Under the pieces are notes generated by a model. That model did not search any database, had not been told where the DNA came from, and saw nothing but the letters and a program-made list of their open reading frames with translations. From Niveibacterium sp. SC-1 (GTDB lineage Bacteria; Pseudomonadota; Gammaproteobacteria; Burkholderiales; Rhodocyclaceae): a DNA stretch of 64,000 nt. The translations under genes were made by a program, and so were the position numbers. The DNA lies in the NCBI RefSeq assembly GCF_038235435.1, contig NZ_CP151275.1, forward strand, positions 868,001 to 932,000, given 5' to 3'. Shown here in pieces: positions 56,701 to 64,000 of this stretch. Every line of letters begins with the position of its first letter. Position 1 is the first letter of the stretch.

Positions 56701-57842
56701 CCTTCGTCTCGCCGATCCGGGTGCGGCCGGACGAGAAGCGCATCCTGTCGCGGATCAACGCTTCGCAGCCAGGTCGCATCCTGCTCAAGGGCGACATCGA
56801 TCTGGTGACTGGCGTGGGCGACTTCCTGCTCAACGTCGACCGGGTGGCGGCGGCACAGCGCCCGGACCTGTGGCTGATGGTTTCGGGCGACGGCCGGCTA
56901 CGCACCAGCGGCAAGGAGGCCACGCTCAACGCCAAGATCGCCGCCGTGGCCGGCTACATCGGTTACGCCCGCAAGCCACCGCCGCGGCTGGATCCCGACG
57001 TGCAGGTGCGCGGGCGGGCGACCGAGGTCAAGGAGCACCGCTTCCGCACCACGGTAGACGTCGAGCTGGACATGGGCGACGCGCTCTACCTCAAGGCGCT
57101 GGGCGTGGACACCCGACTGGCCGGCAAGCTGCAGCTCTTCGCGCGGCCTGGCGAGGGTTTGCGTGCCACCGGCCAGATCGAGGCGCGCGACGGTGTCTAC
57201 GACGCCTACGGCCAGCGCCTGGCGATCGACGAGGGCCTGATCACCTTCCAGGGCCCGGTGGCCAATCCGACCCTCTCCGTCCGTGCCCTGCGCAAAGGCC
57301 TGCAGGTCGAGGCGGGGGTGGAGATCAGCGGCTCGGCGCAGCGTCCGCGGGTCAAGCTCGTGTCCAGCCCCAATGTGCCGGATGCCGAGAAGCTCTCCTG
57401 GATCGTGCTCGGCCGCCCGCCCAACAACAGTGGCAACGAAGGCGATGCGGCCTTGCTGGTTGCGGCGGCGGGCGCCTTGATGGGCGACACCGCGGGCGGC
57501 ATCACCAACGACATCCAGAAGGCCTTCGGCTTCGACCAGATCATGATCGCGCAGGGCGACACCAAGGGCCTGGGCGGCGCCGCGGTGAGCCAGGTCACCG
57601 GCTCGGCGACGGGCTTCTCCAGCAGTACGGCCGCGGCCGGTGCGCAGGATTCGGTAACGGGTGAGGTGATCATGATCGGCAAGCGGGTCACCGATGACGT
57701 CTACCTGTCCTTCGAGCAGAGCCTGCAGGGGACGGAGAGTCTGGTGAAGCTCACGTATGCGCTGACGCGTACGGTGTCGGTGATCGTGCGCGGCGGGACC
57801 GACGTCGCACTGGACCTGAACTACAACGTGAGTTTCCGCTAG
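53742..57842 (+). CDS. tamB: TamB/DUF490 translocation and assembly module protein
   Basis: The 1366-residue protein has an acidic cytoplasmic N-terminus with Pro/Glu repeats, a single helix (about 50-72) and a very long beta-rich periplasmic body. The C-terminal DUF490 domain (about 1000-1366) contains ARPGEGLRATGQIEARDGVYDAYGQ and ends in RGGTDVALDLNYNVSFR. TamB bridges inner and outer membranes and moves lipids or assembles outer-membrane proteins. A tamA gene is not adjacent, which differs from the common tamA-tamB pairing. Confidence 0.93.
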   Translation: MPGPHEPDDIPETAEGAGGEAPPEEGAASAPETPAAPPRRPWWRRALSRPIAMSLGLAAAVLPWFGLYWVVGTEEGFRATARFLDHLTRGELHIERPAGRLLDGFSAEHFRLHAGPTRVELSGVAIRWRPVGLLRGMIDIDRASVRTLTVSHTSVPKPPSTPLSFALPVTIHARELQLQHFDLFLNDVGEPSKRVFGLRDASASDLRLDLARWQAARIDAQTDWGRANLRKVDMAPLAPFKLTADGGFATRYDVHDAQFAVTLSGSLSALDVDARGGVDRMAVKAQAEIRSFDHMPIGRLALEAGEVDPHNFSPHAPHAALTLRADLRPVPLPHGVPEAAHFGGLRVEGPIEIVNGAPGLVDAGRIPVQRLAGQLSATGSEIGLRGLDLRLLGSGIVRGDVRWQPSSDTKTDPIGKVEGELLFQAIDPSQLYAGLPAASLAGRAQAQATAGRQTLQTTLSDGRFALDLRGYQHAGKVVAEAFALRSADSRLEGKGSIELSGKQAFAADIQTTAFNPRAFWKQAPEGAITGSLRAQGAVLPHLSLDADLSLTQSQLAGYPLVGEGKLSLDGKRLSKADVQLEVVGNKATVSGAFGAPGDTLNFRVTANELQRLGKGFNGRVRARGTLTGSLAQPAGRLEVFVAKLEAPGGHRLDALNFSGELSEGRNGTYDARLTVAGYRPPNSATPLLRRASMVAKGVRDDHAVQLEAEFAGSRSIAFQAQGGFAHGSDWKGELKKAALNLETELVLTEPAPLEFGPTHFLLDAAHFRGEHAELDMEQLRWTPAQASAKGKLTGLRLGLTLNDAQQVVARGDTLQLGAEWDLDLREHANGLVRVYREAGDIILEGDSPVALGLTELETIFAANQDQVAVSVSAAGKRIGVISASATASLRRAGSFWEIAREAPLLGSARIEVPSIDWIGPVIDPNMRSGGSVQGDFSLAGTPADPVASGSISGSGLKIILADQGLRLTDGVLKVGFEGGRIKLDEMSFVSPIRVRPDEKRILSRINASQPGRILLKGDIDLVTGVGDFLLNVDRVAAAQRPDLWLMVSGDGRLRTSGKEATLNAKIAAVAGYIGYARKPPPRLDPDVQVRGRATEVKEHRFRTTVDVELDMGDALYLKALGVDTRLAGKLQLFARPGEGLRATGQIEARDGVYDAYGQRLAIDEGLITFQGPVANPTLSVRALRKGLQVEAGVEISGSAQRPRVKLVSSPNVPDAEKLSWIVLGRPPNNSGNEGDAALLVAAAGALMGDTAGGITNDIQKAFGFDQIMIAQGDTKGLGGAAVSQVTGSATGFSSSTAAAGAQDSVTGEVIMIGKRVTDDVYLSFEQSLQGTESLVKLTYALTRTVSVIVRGGTDVALDLNYNVSFR

Positions 57843-57899
57843 GGCTGAGCGGGCAGGCAGGGCAGGGAGGGCGGCGTGGCAACGCCGCCACGGAGTGAC

Positions 57900-58088
57900 T
57901 CAGCGCCGCCACCGGGCGACGTGCGCACGCACCAACATTTCGGCCGACAGGCGACTCTTGCAGATGCCCAGCGTCTTGCCATCGGCGTAGGCGACCCAAT
58001 CTCCGTAACGATCGTCGAGCTGACCCAGTACCTCGCCCGCGCTGCCGCGTACGATCCAGGTCCCGTCCCTTTGTTTCTCCAGTTGCAT
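57900..58088 (-). CDS. Small hypothetical protein (62 aa)
   Basis: The 62-residue product (MQLEKQRDGTWIVRGSAGEV...) has a plausible composition but matches no family I can name. There is no clear Shine-Dalgarno site in front of its ATG. It lies antisense to the gap between tamB and msrA and ends just 58 bp after the tamB stop. Confidence 0.45.
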   Translation of the reverse strand: MQLEKQRDGTWIVRGSAGEVLGQLDDRYGDWVAYADGKTLGICKSRLSAEMLVRAHVARWRR

Positions 58089-58237
58089 GGGGAGAATCTT
58101 ACAGGTGCCGAGACCCTGTCAGGCCGGCCGGCCGCGGGTTTTTCGATTCTTCACAGCCTCGCGCACAGCGAGCGGTGGTGCGGCTCTCCGGGCCGCGGCC
58201 GGATGTGTGCGACTGGCGCCAGACAGGAGGTTGTCCC

Positions 58238-58789
58238 ATGTCCCAAAACACCCAGACCGCGCTCCTCGGAGGCGGCTGCTTCTGGTGCCTGGAGGCGGTG
58301 TTCGAACGCCTTCGTGGCGTGCAGTCGGTGCGCTCCGGCTACGCCGGCGGCCATCTGCCCGACCCGAGCTACGAACGCGTCTGCGATGGCGACACCGGCC
58401 ATGCGGAAGTGGTGGAGGTGCGCTTCGATCCGGACGAGATCAGCTACCGCGACCTGCTCGAAGTCTTCTTCGCGATCCACGATCCGACCACGCTCAACCG
58501 CCAGGGCAACGACGTCGGCACCCAGTACCGCAGCGTGATCTACTGGACCGACGCCGCCCAGAAGGCCGAAGCCGAGGCCATGATCGACCTGCTCGCGGCG
58601 GACCAGACCTTCGATGGCACCATCGTCACCGAACTGGTGCCCGCGCCGCACTTCTACGTGGCGGAGGACTACCACCAGGGCTATTTCCGCGCCCATCCGC
58701 AGCAGCCCTATTGCAGCTACGTGGTTGGGCCGAAGGTGGCCAAACTACGGCGGAAGTTCGTTCGCCTGTTGCGCGACGGCGAAGGTTGA
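58238..58789 (+). CDS. msrA: Peptide methionine sulfoxide reductase MsrA
   Basis: The 183-residue enzyme has the catalytic GGGCFWCLEAVFERL motif (nucleophile Cys in GCFW), a TGHAEVVEV stretch, FFAIHDPTTLNRQGNDVGTQYRS and AEDYHQGYFRAHP. It repairs methionine-S-sulfoxide. ATG at 58238 follows CAGGAGG. Confidence 0.97.
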   Translation: MSQNTQTALLGGGCFWCLEAVFERLRGVQSVRSGYAGGHLPDPSYERVCDGDTGHAEVVEVRFDPDEISYRDLLEVFFAIHDPTTLNRQGNDVGTQYRSVIYWTDAAQKAEAEAMIDLLAADQTFDGTIVTELVPAPHFYVAEDYHQGYFRAHPQQPYCSYVVGPKVAKLRRKFVRLLRDGEG

Positions 58790-58822
58790 CCAATCCGGGG
58801 AGGCGGGCGAGCCCCTTTACAC

Positions 58823-58828
58823 TACAAT
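58823..58828 (+). promoter_or_regulatory. Putative -10 of the DUF47-pit operon
   Basis: TACAAT sits 33 bp before the DUF47 start. No good -35 is present at 17 bp, so the call is tentative. Confidence 0.3.
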
Positions 58829-58860
58829 TACGGTTTTGTTTCAGAGGCTTGCCCCCCGCC

Positions 58861-59487
58861 ATGTTCTCGCGCCTGATGCCCCGGGAGGGGCGTTTTTACG
58901 AGTATTTCGACAAGGTCGCCACCAAGGTGGTCGAAGGCTCTCGTGAACTTGCCGCCCTGATGGGCGATATCGATCAGCTCCCCAGCCGCATGCGCCGCAT
59001 CGAGCAGCTGGAAAAGGAAGCGGACGTCTACACCCACGACACGCTCGAACTGCTGCACAAGACCTTCATCACGCCGATCGACCGCGACGACATCCACGCC
59101 CTGGCCACCCGCCTGGACGACATCCTGGACATGGCGCACTCCTGCGCGGCGACGATCTACGAGTTCGACATCCAGAAACTCACGCCCGAGGCCAAGCATC
59201 TGGCCGACCTGTGCCTGCAGGCCAGCATCCTGGTCAAGGACGGCGTGGCCCTGATGCCCGACATGAAGAACGCCAACCGCGTGCTGGAGATCTGCAAGGA
59301 GATCGGCCGCATCGAGGACGAGTCCGACCATGTGATGCGTGCCGCCATGGCGCGTCTCTTCCGCGAAGAGCCGGAAGTGCGCCAGGTGATGAAGCTGCGC
59401 ACTGTCTACGAGCGGCTGGAAGACATGGCCGACCGCTGCTACATCGTTGCCACGATCCTCGAAGGCATCATTTTCGAGAACGCCTGA
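58861..59487 (+). CDS. DUF47/PhoU-like Pit accessory protein
   Basis: The 208-residue all-helical protein has the DUF47 motifs (YEYFDKVATKVVEGSREL; RIEQLEKEADVYTHDTLELLHKTFITPIDRDDIHALATRLDDILDM). Members are paired with Pit transporters and modulate phosphate uptake. pit follows 40 bp after the stop. Confidence 0.93.
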   Translation: MFSRLMPREGRFYEYFDKVATKVVEGSRELAALMGDIDQLPSRMRRIEQLEKEADVYTHDTLELLHKTFITPIDRDDIHALATRLDDILDMAHSCAATIYEFDIQKLTPEAKHLADLCLQASILVKDGVALMPDMKNANRVLEICKEIGRIEDESDHVMRAAMARLFREEPEVRQVMKLRTVYERLEDMADRCYIVATILEGIIFENA

Positions 59488-59527
59488 GGCGTCCCCGGAA
59501 ATCTGCGTCCCCCTACGGCCTGTCCCG

Positions 59528-60550
59528 ATGACCTTCCAGTTCCTGCTCGTCCTTATCCTGCTGGCCCTGCTGTTCGACTTCATGAACGGCTTCCACGACG
59601 CGGCCAACTCCATCGCCACGGTGGTCTCCACCGGCGTGCTGCGACCGCAATGGGCCGTAATCTGGGCCGCCTTCTTCAACTTCGTTGCCTACTTCCTCTT
59701 CGAGCACACGGTGGCCGCCACGATCGGCAAAGGCACCATCGACCCGGCCATCGTCGATCACTACGTGATCTTCGGGGCGCTGCTCGGCGCCATCGCCTGG
59801 AACGTGATCACCTGGTATTTCGGCATCCCGTCGAGCTCCTCGCACGCGCTCATCGGCGGGCTGGTGGGTGCCGCGATCGCGAAGTCGGGCACCGAGTCGC
59901 TCATCTCCTCGGGCCTGGTCAAGACCGTCTCCTTCATCGTGATCTCGCCGCTGCTCGGCATGCTGCTCGGCTCGCTGATGATGCTGGCGGTCGCCTGGAT
60001 CGCTCGCCGCGCCACGCCGCGCCGCGTCGACAAATGGTTCCGTCGCCTCCAGCTGGTTTCCGCCGCGGCCTACAGCCTGGGCCACGGCGGTAACGACGCG
60101 CAGAAGACGGCCGGCATCATCTGGATGCTACTGATCTCCGCCACGCTCACCAATCCGGAAGTGGTGCCGCATTGGATGCAGGCCAACAGCGGGCACCTGC
60201 CCGCCTGGGTGGTCGTGATGTGCTACATCACCATCGGCGCGGGCACCATGTTCGGCGGCTGGCGCATCGTCAAGACCATGGGGCAGAAGCTGACCAAGCT
60301 CAAGCCGGTCGGGGGGTTCTGCGCCGAGACCGGTGGTGCGCTGACCCTGTTCATCGCGACGCACTGGGGGATCCCGGTCTCCACTACCCACACGATCACC
60401 GGCGCCATCGTCGGCGTCGGCTCCTGCGAAAGCCCCAAGGCCGTGCGCTGGGGCCTGGCCGGCAACATCGTGATGGCCTGGATCCTGACCATCCCGTGTT
60501 CGGCCTTCATGGCCGGCATCGGCTGGGAGATCGCGCGCCGCGTGTTCTGA
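59528..60550 (+). CDS. pit: Low-affinity inorganic phosphate transporter Pit
   Basis: The 340-residue protein has about 9-10 helices and the duplicated PHO-4 motifs: FMNGFHDAANSIATVV and YSLGHGGNDAQKTAG. It is a metal-phosphate:proton symporter. ATG at 59528 gives the family N-terminus. A strong terminator follows. Confidence 0.95.
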   Translation: MTFQFLLVLILLALLFDFMNGFHDAANSIATVVSTGVLRPQWAVIWAAFFNFVAYFLFEHTVAATIGKGTIDPAIVDHYVIFGALLGAIAWNVITWYFGIPSSSSHALIGGLVGAAIAKSGTESLISSGLVKTVSFIVISPLLGMLLGSLMMLAVAWIARRATPRRVDKWFRRLQLVSAAAYSLGHGGNDAQKTAGIIWMLLISATLTNPEVVPHWMQANSGHLPAWVVVMCYITIGAGTMFGGWRIVKTMGQKLTKLKPVGGFCAETGGALTLFIATHWGIPVSTTHTITGAIVGVGSCESPKAVRWGLAGNIVMAWILTIPCSAFMAGIGWEIARRVF

Positions 60551-60569
60551 GCGGGTGTTGCATTTGCAG

Positions 60570-60610
60570 ACAAAACGGCGGGTCCGCAGCGCGGCCCGCC
60601 GTTTTGTTTC
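60570..60610. terminator. Intrinsic terminator after pit
   Basis: ACAAAACGGCGGG (60570-60582) pairs with CCCGCCGTTTTGT (60595-60607), with an inner CCGC/GCGG extension and a one-base bulge; T runs follow. Confidence 0.92.
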
Positions 60611-60719
60611 GTGCGATCATTTTTGTCGCGAACCCGCGCCCGCGCGGGGGGTCACAGAAGGCCGGTCTGGTGGCTCATCCCGATTGGCCTGTTTGCTTTT
60701 CTTAGCTGGAGTTCAAGAC

Positions 60720-60941
60720 ATGAAGAAGTCACCCCTGGCACCGCGCAATCCAGTGCTCGTGCCCGCCCTCATGCGCCAGGCTGGCGCCCATGGCAAGTCC
60801 AAGAAAGCCCTGCGTCGCGAAGCCCAGATGCAGTTACTGCGCGAGTTCAAGGCCTTCCGCGGCGATCGCTCGGATGAGGGCGGTTCTGGCTCCGGTTCAC
60901 GCTGCCAAGCGCATGCCTCCGGCGTGTGCTTCGCAGCCTGA
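60720..60941 (+). CDS. Small basic protein, family unknown (73 aa)
   Basis: The 73-residue product has a strongly basic N-terminal half (APRNPVLVPALMRQAGAHGKSKKALRR) and a Gly/Ser-rich tail. The N-terminal half reminds me of small conserved betaproteobacterial hypothetical proteins with an N-terminal SPLAPRNP motif, function not known; I cannot verify this. No membrane helix is present. The ATG at 60720 lies inside a longer open frame (60555) that has no ribosome site. Confidence 0.6.
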   Translation: MKKSPLAPRNPVLVPALMRQAGAHGKSKKALRREAQMQLLREFKAFRGDRSDEGGSGSGSRCQAHASGVCFAA

Positions 60942-61094
60942 ATCCGAGCCCGGATCGCGGTCCGGATTTCGGCCCCGGTTTCGGACCGAATCGCCGCCAA
61001 CCGACTCGCGAGCCGCTCACTCGGGATCTGGCCCCGCCCGCAGCGAAGCCTTTCGGGGCTTCAATCGTCGCCGTAGCTTCCTTCCGTGCCCGCC

Positions 61095-62906
61095 ATGTCC
61101 CAAGCCGCAGACGCCCAGACCACCCTCGAACGCCTGGCCGCCCTGCGCGGGGCGATGGCGCGCCACGACGTCGCCGGCCTGATCCTGCCCTCCAGCGATC
61201 CGCACCTGTCCGAATACCTGCCGGCGCACTGGCAGGCGCGCCAGCACTTCTCGGGCTTCACCGGGTCCATGGGTACCCTGGTGGTGACCGCGGATTTCGC
61301 CGGCGTGTGGGCGGACAGCCGTTACTGGGAGCAGGCCGAGCGCGAACTCGCAGGCAGTGGCATCGCGTTGATGAAGATCGGCAGTGGCGGCGCAGTTGCG
61401 CACTTCGACTGGCTGGCCGAGCGCCTGCCGCAGGGCGCCACCGTCGCGGTGGACGGCCAGTGTCTCGCCCTGGGCCAGGCGCAGCAGCTGCGCGATCGCC
61501 TCGCGCCCCGCGGCATCACCCTGCGCACCGAGCTCGATATCGCTGGCGAAGCCTGGGCCGCGCGCCCATCGCTGCCCGCCGCGCCGATCTTCGAGCAGCC
61601 TCAGCCCTACGCCGATCGCCCGCGGGCTGTCCGGCTTGCCTTGGTGCGCGAGGCCATGGCGGCGCGCAGTGCGCGCTGGCATGTGGTGTCTTCCCTCGAC
61701 GACGTGGCCTGGATCCTCGGCCTGCGTGGCAGCGATGTGCCCTATAACCCGGTCTTTCTCGGCCACCTGCTGATCGGGCTCGCCGACGCGCAACTCTTCG
61801 TCGATGCGACGAAGCTGCCTGCTGAACTCAAGGCCGCGCTCGCCACCGACGGCGTGCGGATCGCGCCTTACTTCGGCTTCGCCGCGGCGCTCGCCGGCCT
61901 TCCGGCCGAGGCCGTGCTGCTGGACCCCGCACGGGTCACGCTGGGCACGCGCGAAGCACTGTCCGCGGGCGCGCCCACCGTGGAGACAATCAATCCCTCG
62001 ACCCTTCTCAAGTCGCGCAAGACGGACGTCGAAGCGGCTTTCGTGCGGGAAGCCATGGAGCGCGACGGCGCCGCCATGTGCGCCTTCTACGCCTGGTTCG
62101 AAGCGGCGCTGGGGCACGAGCGGATCACCGAACTCACCATCGACGAACGCCTCTCCGCCGAGCGTGCGCGCCAGCCGGGCTTCGTCAGCCTCTCCTTCCC
62201 GACCATCGCGGGCTTCAATGCCAACGGCGCGCTGCCGCATTACCGTGCGACGGAAGCGGCGCACGCGGAAATTGCCGGCGACGGCCTGCTGCTGATCGAC
62301 TCCGGCGGGCAATACCTCGGCGGCACCACCGACATCACCCGCGTCTGGGCCATCGGACAGCTCGGCGACGCGCAACGGCGCGATTGCACCCTGGTGCTCA
62401 AGGGCATGATCGCGCTCTCCCGCGCGCGCTTCCCGCGCGGCACGCTCTCACCCATGCTCGACGCGATCGCCCGCGCACCGATCTGGGCCGAATGTCTGGA
62501 CTACGACCACGGCACCGGCCACGGCGTGGGCTACCTCATGAATGTGCACGAAGGCCCGCAGTCGATCTCCAAGGCCGTGCCCAACGCGAACATGGCGATG
62601 GAGCCGGGCATGATCACCTCCAACGAACCTGGCCTCTACCGGCCTGGGCAGTGGGGCGTGCGGATCGAGAACCTGCTGCTCAACGTGCCGGTCGAGGCCA
62701 ACGCCTTCGGCGACTTCCTCGGCTTCGAGACCCTCACGCTCTGCCCGATCGACCTGCGTTGCATCGACACGCGCCTGCTCGATGCCGCCGAACGCGCCTG
62801 GCTCGATGCTTACCACGCCGAGGTGCTGCGTCGCCTGCGTCCGCATGTGAGCGGCGCCGCCCGCGACTGGCTGGAGGCACGCACCGCCAGCTTGGGCGGC
62901 GCGTAG
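61095..62906 (+). CDS. M24 family aminopeptidase P (Xaa-Pro)
   Basis: The 603-residue protein has two creatinase-like N-terminal domains and a pita-bread catalytic domain. The five metal ligands are visible: Asp in DSGGQYLGG, Asp in TTDITR, His in GTGHGVGYL, Glu in SNEPG and Glu in RIENLL. The long form with a third C-terminal segment (about 600 aa) matches the eukaryote-like APP subfamily. It cleaves N-terminal residues ahead of proline. Confidence 0.93.
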   Translation: MSQAADAQTTLERLAALRGAMARHDVAGLILPSSDPHLSEYLPAHWQARQHFSGFTGSMGTLVVTADFAGVWADSRYWEQAERELAGSGIALMKIGSGGAVAHFDWLAERLPQGATVAVDGQCLALGQAQQLRDRLAPRGITLRTELDIAGEAWAARPSLPAAPIFEQPQPYADRPRAVRLALVREAMAARSARWHVVSSLDDVAWILGLRGSDVPYNPVFLGHLLIGLADAQLFVDATKLPAELKAALATDGVRIAPYFGFAAALAGLPAEAVLLDPARVTLGTREALSAGAPTVETINPSTLLKSRKTDVEAAFVREAMERDGAAMCAFYAWFEAALGHERITELTIDERLSAERARQPGFVSLSFPTIAGFNANGALPHYRATEAAHAEIAGDGLLLIDSGGQYLGGTTDITRVWAIGQLGDAQRRDCTLVLKGMIALSRARFPRGTLSPMLDAIARAPIWAECLDYDHGTGHGVGYLMNVHEGPQSISKAVPNANMAMEPGMITSNEPGLYRPGQWGVRIENLLLNVPVEANAFGDFLGFETLTLCPIDLRCIDTRLLDAAERAWLDAYHAEVLRRLRPHVSGAARDWLEARTASLGGA

Positions 62907-62956
62907 CACTGAACGGCGGCGCCCGTTCAGCCTCGTATCGGACGCGTGGTCACCGG

Positions 62957-63346
62957 CTAGCACCCGCACCGGACCGCCTTGCCTGCCCTGGCGTCTTTGC
63001 CGTGCGTCTCGTAGCCGTCACGGCGCCACCAGTCGAGCCCACCCAGCAGCTCTTTTACGTTGAACCCGAGGGACGCCAGCTTCAGGGCGCCGCGGGTGGA
63101 CGCATTGCAGCCAATGCCGTCGCAGTAAGTGACGTAGAGCTTTGAGCGATCCAGCTGCGCGGTTGACTCCGGTGTCATGGTGCGATGGGGAAAGCTCACG
63201 GCGCCGGGAATGTGCTCGGCCTCGAAGGCTTCGTTGTTGCGCGCGTCGATGACCACGACAGCGGCGCCAGCATTCAGCGCCTCGCTCAGATCCCAGGAGT
63301 CGGTCTCGAACTCAAGCTTGGCTTTGTAGAACGCGATCCGGTCCAT
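62957..63346 (-). CDS. Rhodanese-like domain protein
   Basis: The 129-residue single-domain rhodanese has VVVIDARNNEAFEAEHIPGAVSFPH and the active-site Cys in YVTYCDGIGC, followed by LGFNVKELLGGLDWW. The frame extends to 63652, but the ATG at 63346 coincides with the stop of the DUF2917 gene (TGATG) and gives the right N-terminus. The C-terminus ends in CGC. Confidence 0.9.
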   Translation of the reverse strand: MDRIAFYKAKLEFETDSWDLSEALNAGAAVVVIDARNNEAFEAEHIPGAVSFPHRTMTPESTAQLDRSKLYVTYCDGIGCNASTRGALKLASLGFNVKELLGGLDWWRRDGYETHGKDARAGKAVRCGC

Positions 63347-63639
63347 CAGAAACTCTCCCCGTAGTAAGTAAGCGACCTCTGCAGGACCTGTGCGCCGCCC
63401 GCGGTCGCGAGCAGTCGCAGGCGCGTGTGTCCGCGTCCTTCCACCAGCACCTTTCCGGCTCCCCGCAAGGCATGACTGCGACCCGCATCCAGCAGGATGT
63501 CGACGGTGCCGCCGGCCTCTGTGATCCATAGCTGGCCGCTCTCGCACCGCACTGCCCAGCCGCGCGCCGCATCTAGCGAGAGGAGCGATCCGGGCTCCAG
63601 CTCCAGCACCACGTTTGTGAGATCTGCTCGCATGTTCAT
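63346..63639 (-). CDS. DUF2917 domain protein
   Basis: The 97-residue protein is a small cupin-like beta protein with RGWAVRCESGQLWITEAG and a downstream DILLDAG-type region, as in the DUF2917 family. It is co-transcribed with the rhodanese gene and divergent from a LysR-type regulator, a common arrangement for this family. Confidence 0.85.
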   Translation of the reverse strand: MNMRADLTNVVLELEPGSLLSLDAARGWAVRCESGQLWITEAGGTVDILLDAGRSHALRGAGKVLVEGRGHTRLRLLATAGGAQVLQRSLTYYGESF

Positions 63640-63712
63640 GTCCGCACCTCATTGGGATGCTGAATTCTTGGCGCAGCGGCGCTAGAGTTCAAACGATCAT
63701 TTTTCTAGAGTC

Positions 63713-63729
63713 TGTGAGATGAACTCACA
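63713..63729. repeat. Inverted repeat over the LysR gene start
   Basis: TGTGAG-N5-CTCACA overlaps the ATG at 63719-63721. It looks CRP-like but the core spacing is TGTGA-N7-TCACA rather than N6, so a CRP site is not supported. Autoregulation by the LysR protein is a possibility. Confidence 0.4.
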
Positions 63730-64000
63730 AATGGAAGCGCCAGCCCGACTCCCGCCCCTGAGCGCCTTGCGCGCCTTCGAAGCCGCCGCGCGCCTGGGCA
63801 GCTTCAGCCTTGCCGCCACGGAACTCTTCGTCACGCACGGCGCGGTGAGTCACCAGATCCGCGGGCTGGAGGCGCAGCTGGGCTTCCCGCTCTTCGTCCG
63901 CGAGGGGCGGGGCGTGCGGCTCACGCCGGCGGGGCAGGAACTGGCCGAACGCACCAATGCGGCCTTCTGCGAGATCGGACGCACCGTTGCGATGCTTCGC
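63719..64000 (+). CDS. LysR-family (GcvA-type) transcription regulator, 3' end missing
   Basis: The open frame runs to the window edge (94 codons). The product starts with the typical winged [52 protein letters not shown], followed by [10 protein letters not shown]. This resembles GcvA-type LysR regulators. It is divergent from the DUF2917-rhodanese pair, which it may control. Confidence 0.93.
   Translation, partial: MNSQMEAPARLPPLSALRAFEAAARLGSFSLAATELFVTHGAVSHQIRGLEAQLGFPLFVREGRGVRLTPAGQELAERTNAAFCEIGRTVAMLR

Noticed and set aside
63713..63729. CRP/Vfr site at the LysR start
   Set aside because: Half-sites TGTGA/TCACA are separated by 7 bp, not the required 6; kept only as an inverted repeat.
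1..64000. CRISPR arrays, IS elements, prophage or tRNA genes
   Set aside because: No direct-repeat arrays, transposase motifs, integrase genes or cloverleaf-like sequences were recognised by eye.

Overview
The window is GC-rich chromosomal DNA from a betaproteobacterium, most likely of the Rhodocyclales/Rhodocyclaceae type. This rests on the gene order apaG-rpe-gph-trpE-trpG-trpD-trpC, on an exosortase-B (EpsH/EpsI) exopolysaccharide locus of the kind known from Methylobacillus and Rhodocyclaceae, and on the general character of the housekeeping genes. No rRNA, tRNA, CRISPR array, IS element or phage gene was seen.

Left flank (1-10.8 kb): the 3' part of an outer-membrane phospholipase A (pldA), a SulP anion transporter, a convergent PAS-GGDEF-EAL protein and a YidB-like protein. 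A tight minus-strand operon follows, in transcription order a PlcP/LpxH-like metallophosphoesterase, a GT4 glycosyltransferase, diacylglycerol kinase and a second GT4 enzyme. This set looks like a membrane-lipid remodelling module. Then come rpiA and phoU.

Centre (10.9-43.3 kb): a very large exopolysaccharide (EPS) locus. A priming sugar-phosphate transferase is divergent from epsL. After a 635-bp gap follow epsD, epsE, epsF, epsG, xrtB (exosortase B) and epsI. Next come two hexapeptide acyltransferases, a flippase, an F420-dehydrogenase-beta-like protein, a polysaccharide pyruvyl transferase, five glycosyltransferases, heptose genes (rfaE1, gmhA), a polymerase-like membrane protein, a large secreted DUF4838/GH67-like protein, an acyltransferase-3, dTDP-rhamnose genes (rfbB, rfbD, rfbA, rfbC), an extra NDP-sugar pyrophosphorylase and manC. 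Many neighbours overlap by ATGA, so they are probably translationally coupled. One coupled gene is a 54-codon ORF between a glycosyltransferase and rfaE1. A near-consensus sigma-54 promoter precedes epsL. Together the genes suggest a Wzx/Wzy-type polymer containing glucose (or another primed hexose), mannose, rhamnose and probably heptose, decorated with acyl and pyruvyl groups.

Right flank (43.3-64 kb): a perfect terminator closes the EPS locus. It is followed by an HDOD-GAF protein, argJ, apaG (convergent), rpe, gph and a trp cluster. The trp cluster is interrupted by a prolyl-4-hydroxylase-like oxygenase (between trpE and trpG) and a tautomerase-fold protein without the N-terminal proline (between trpG and trpD). 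Then come tamB, msrA, a DUF47-Pit phosphate transport pair, a small basic protein, an M24 aminopeptidase P, a rhodanese/DUF2917 pair, and the 5' end of a divergent LysR (GcvA-type) regulator cut by the window edge.
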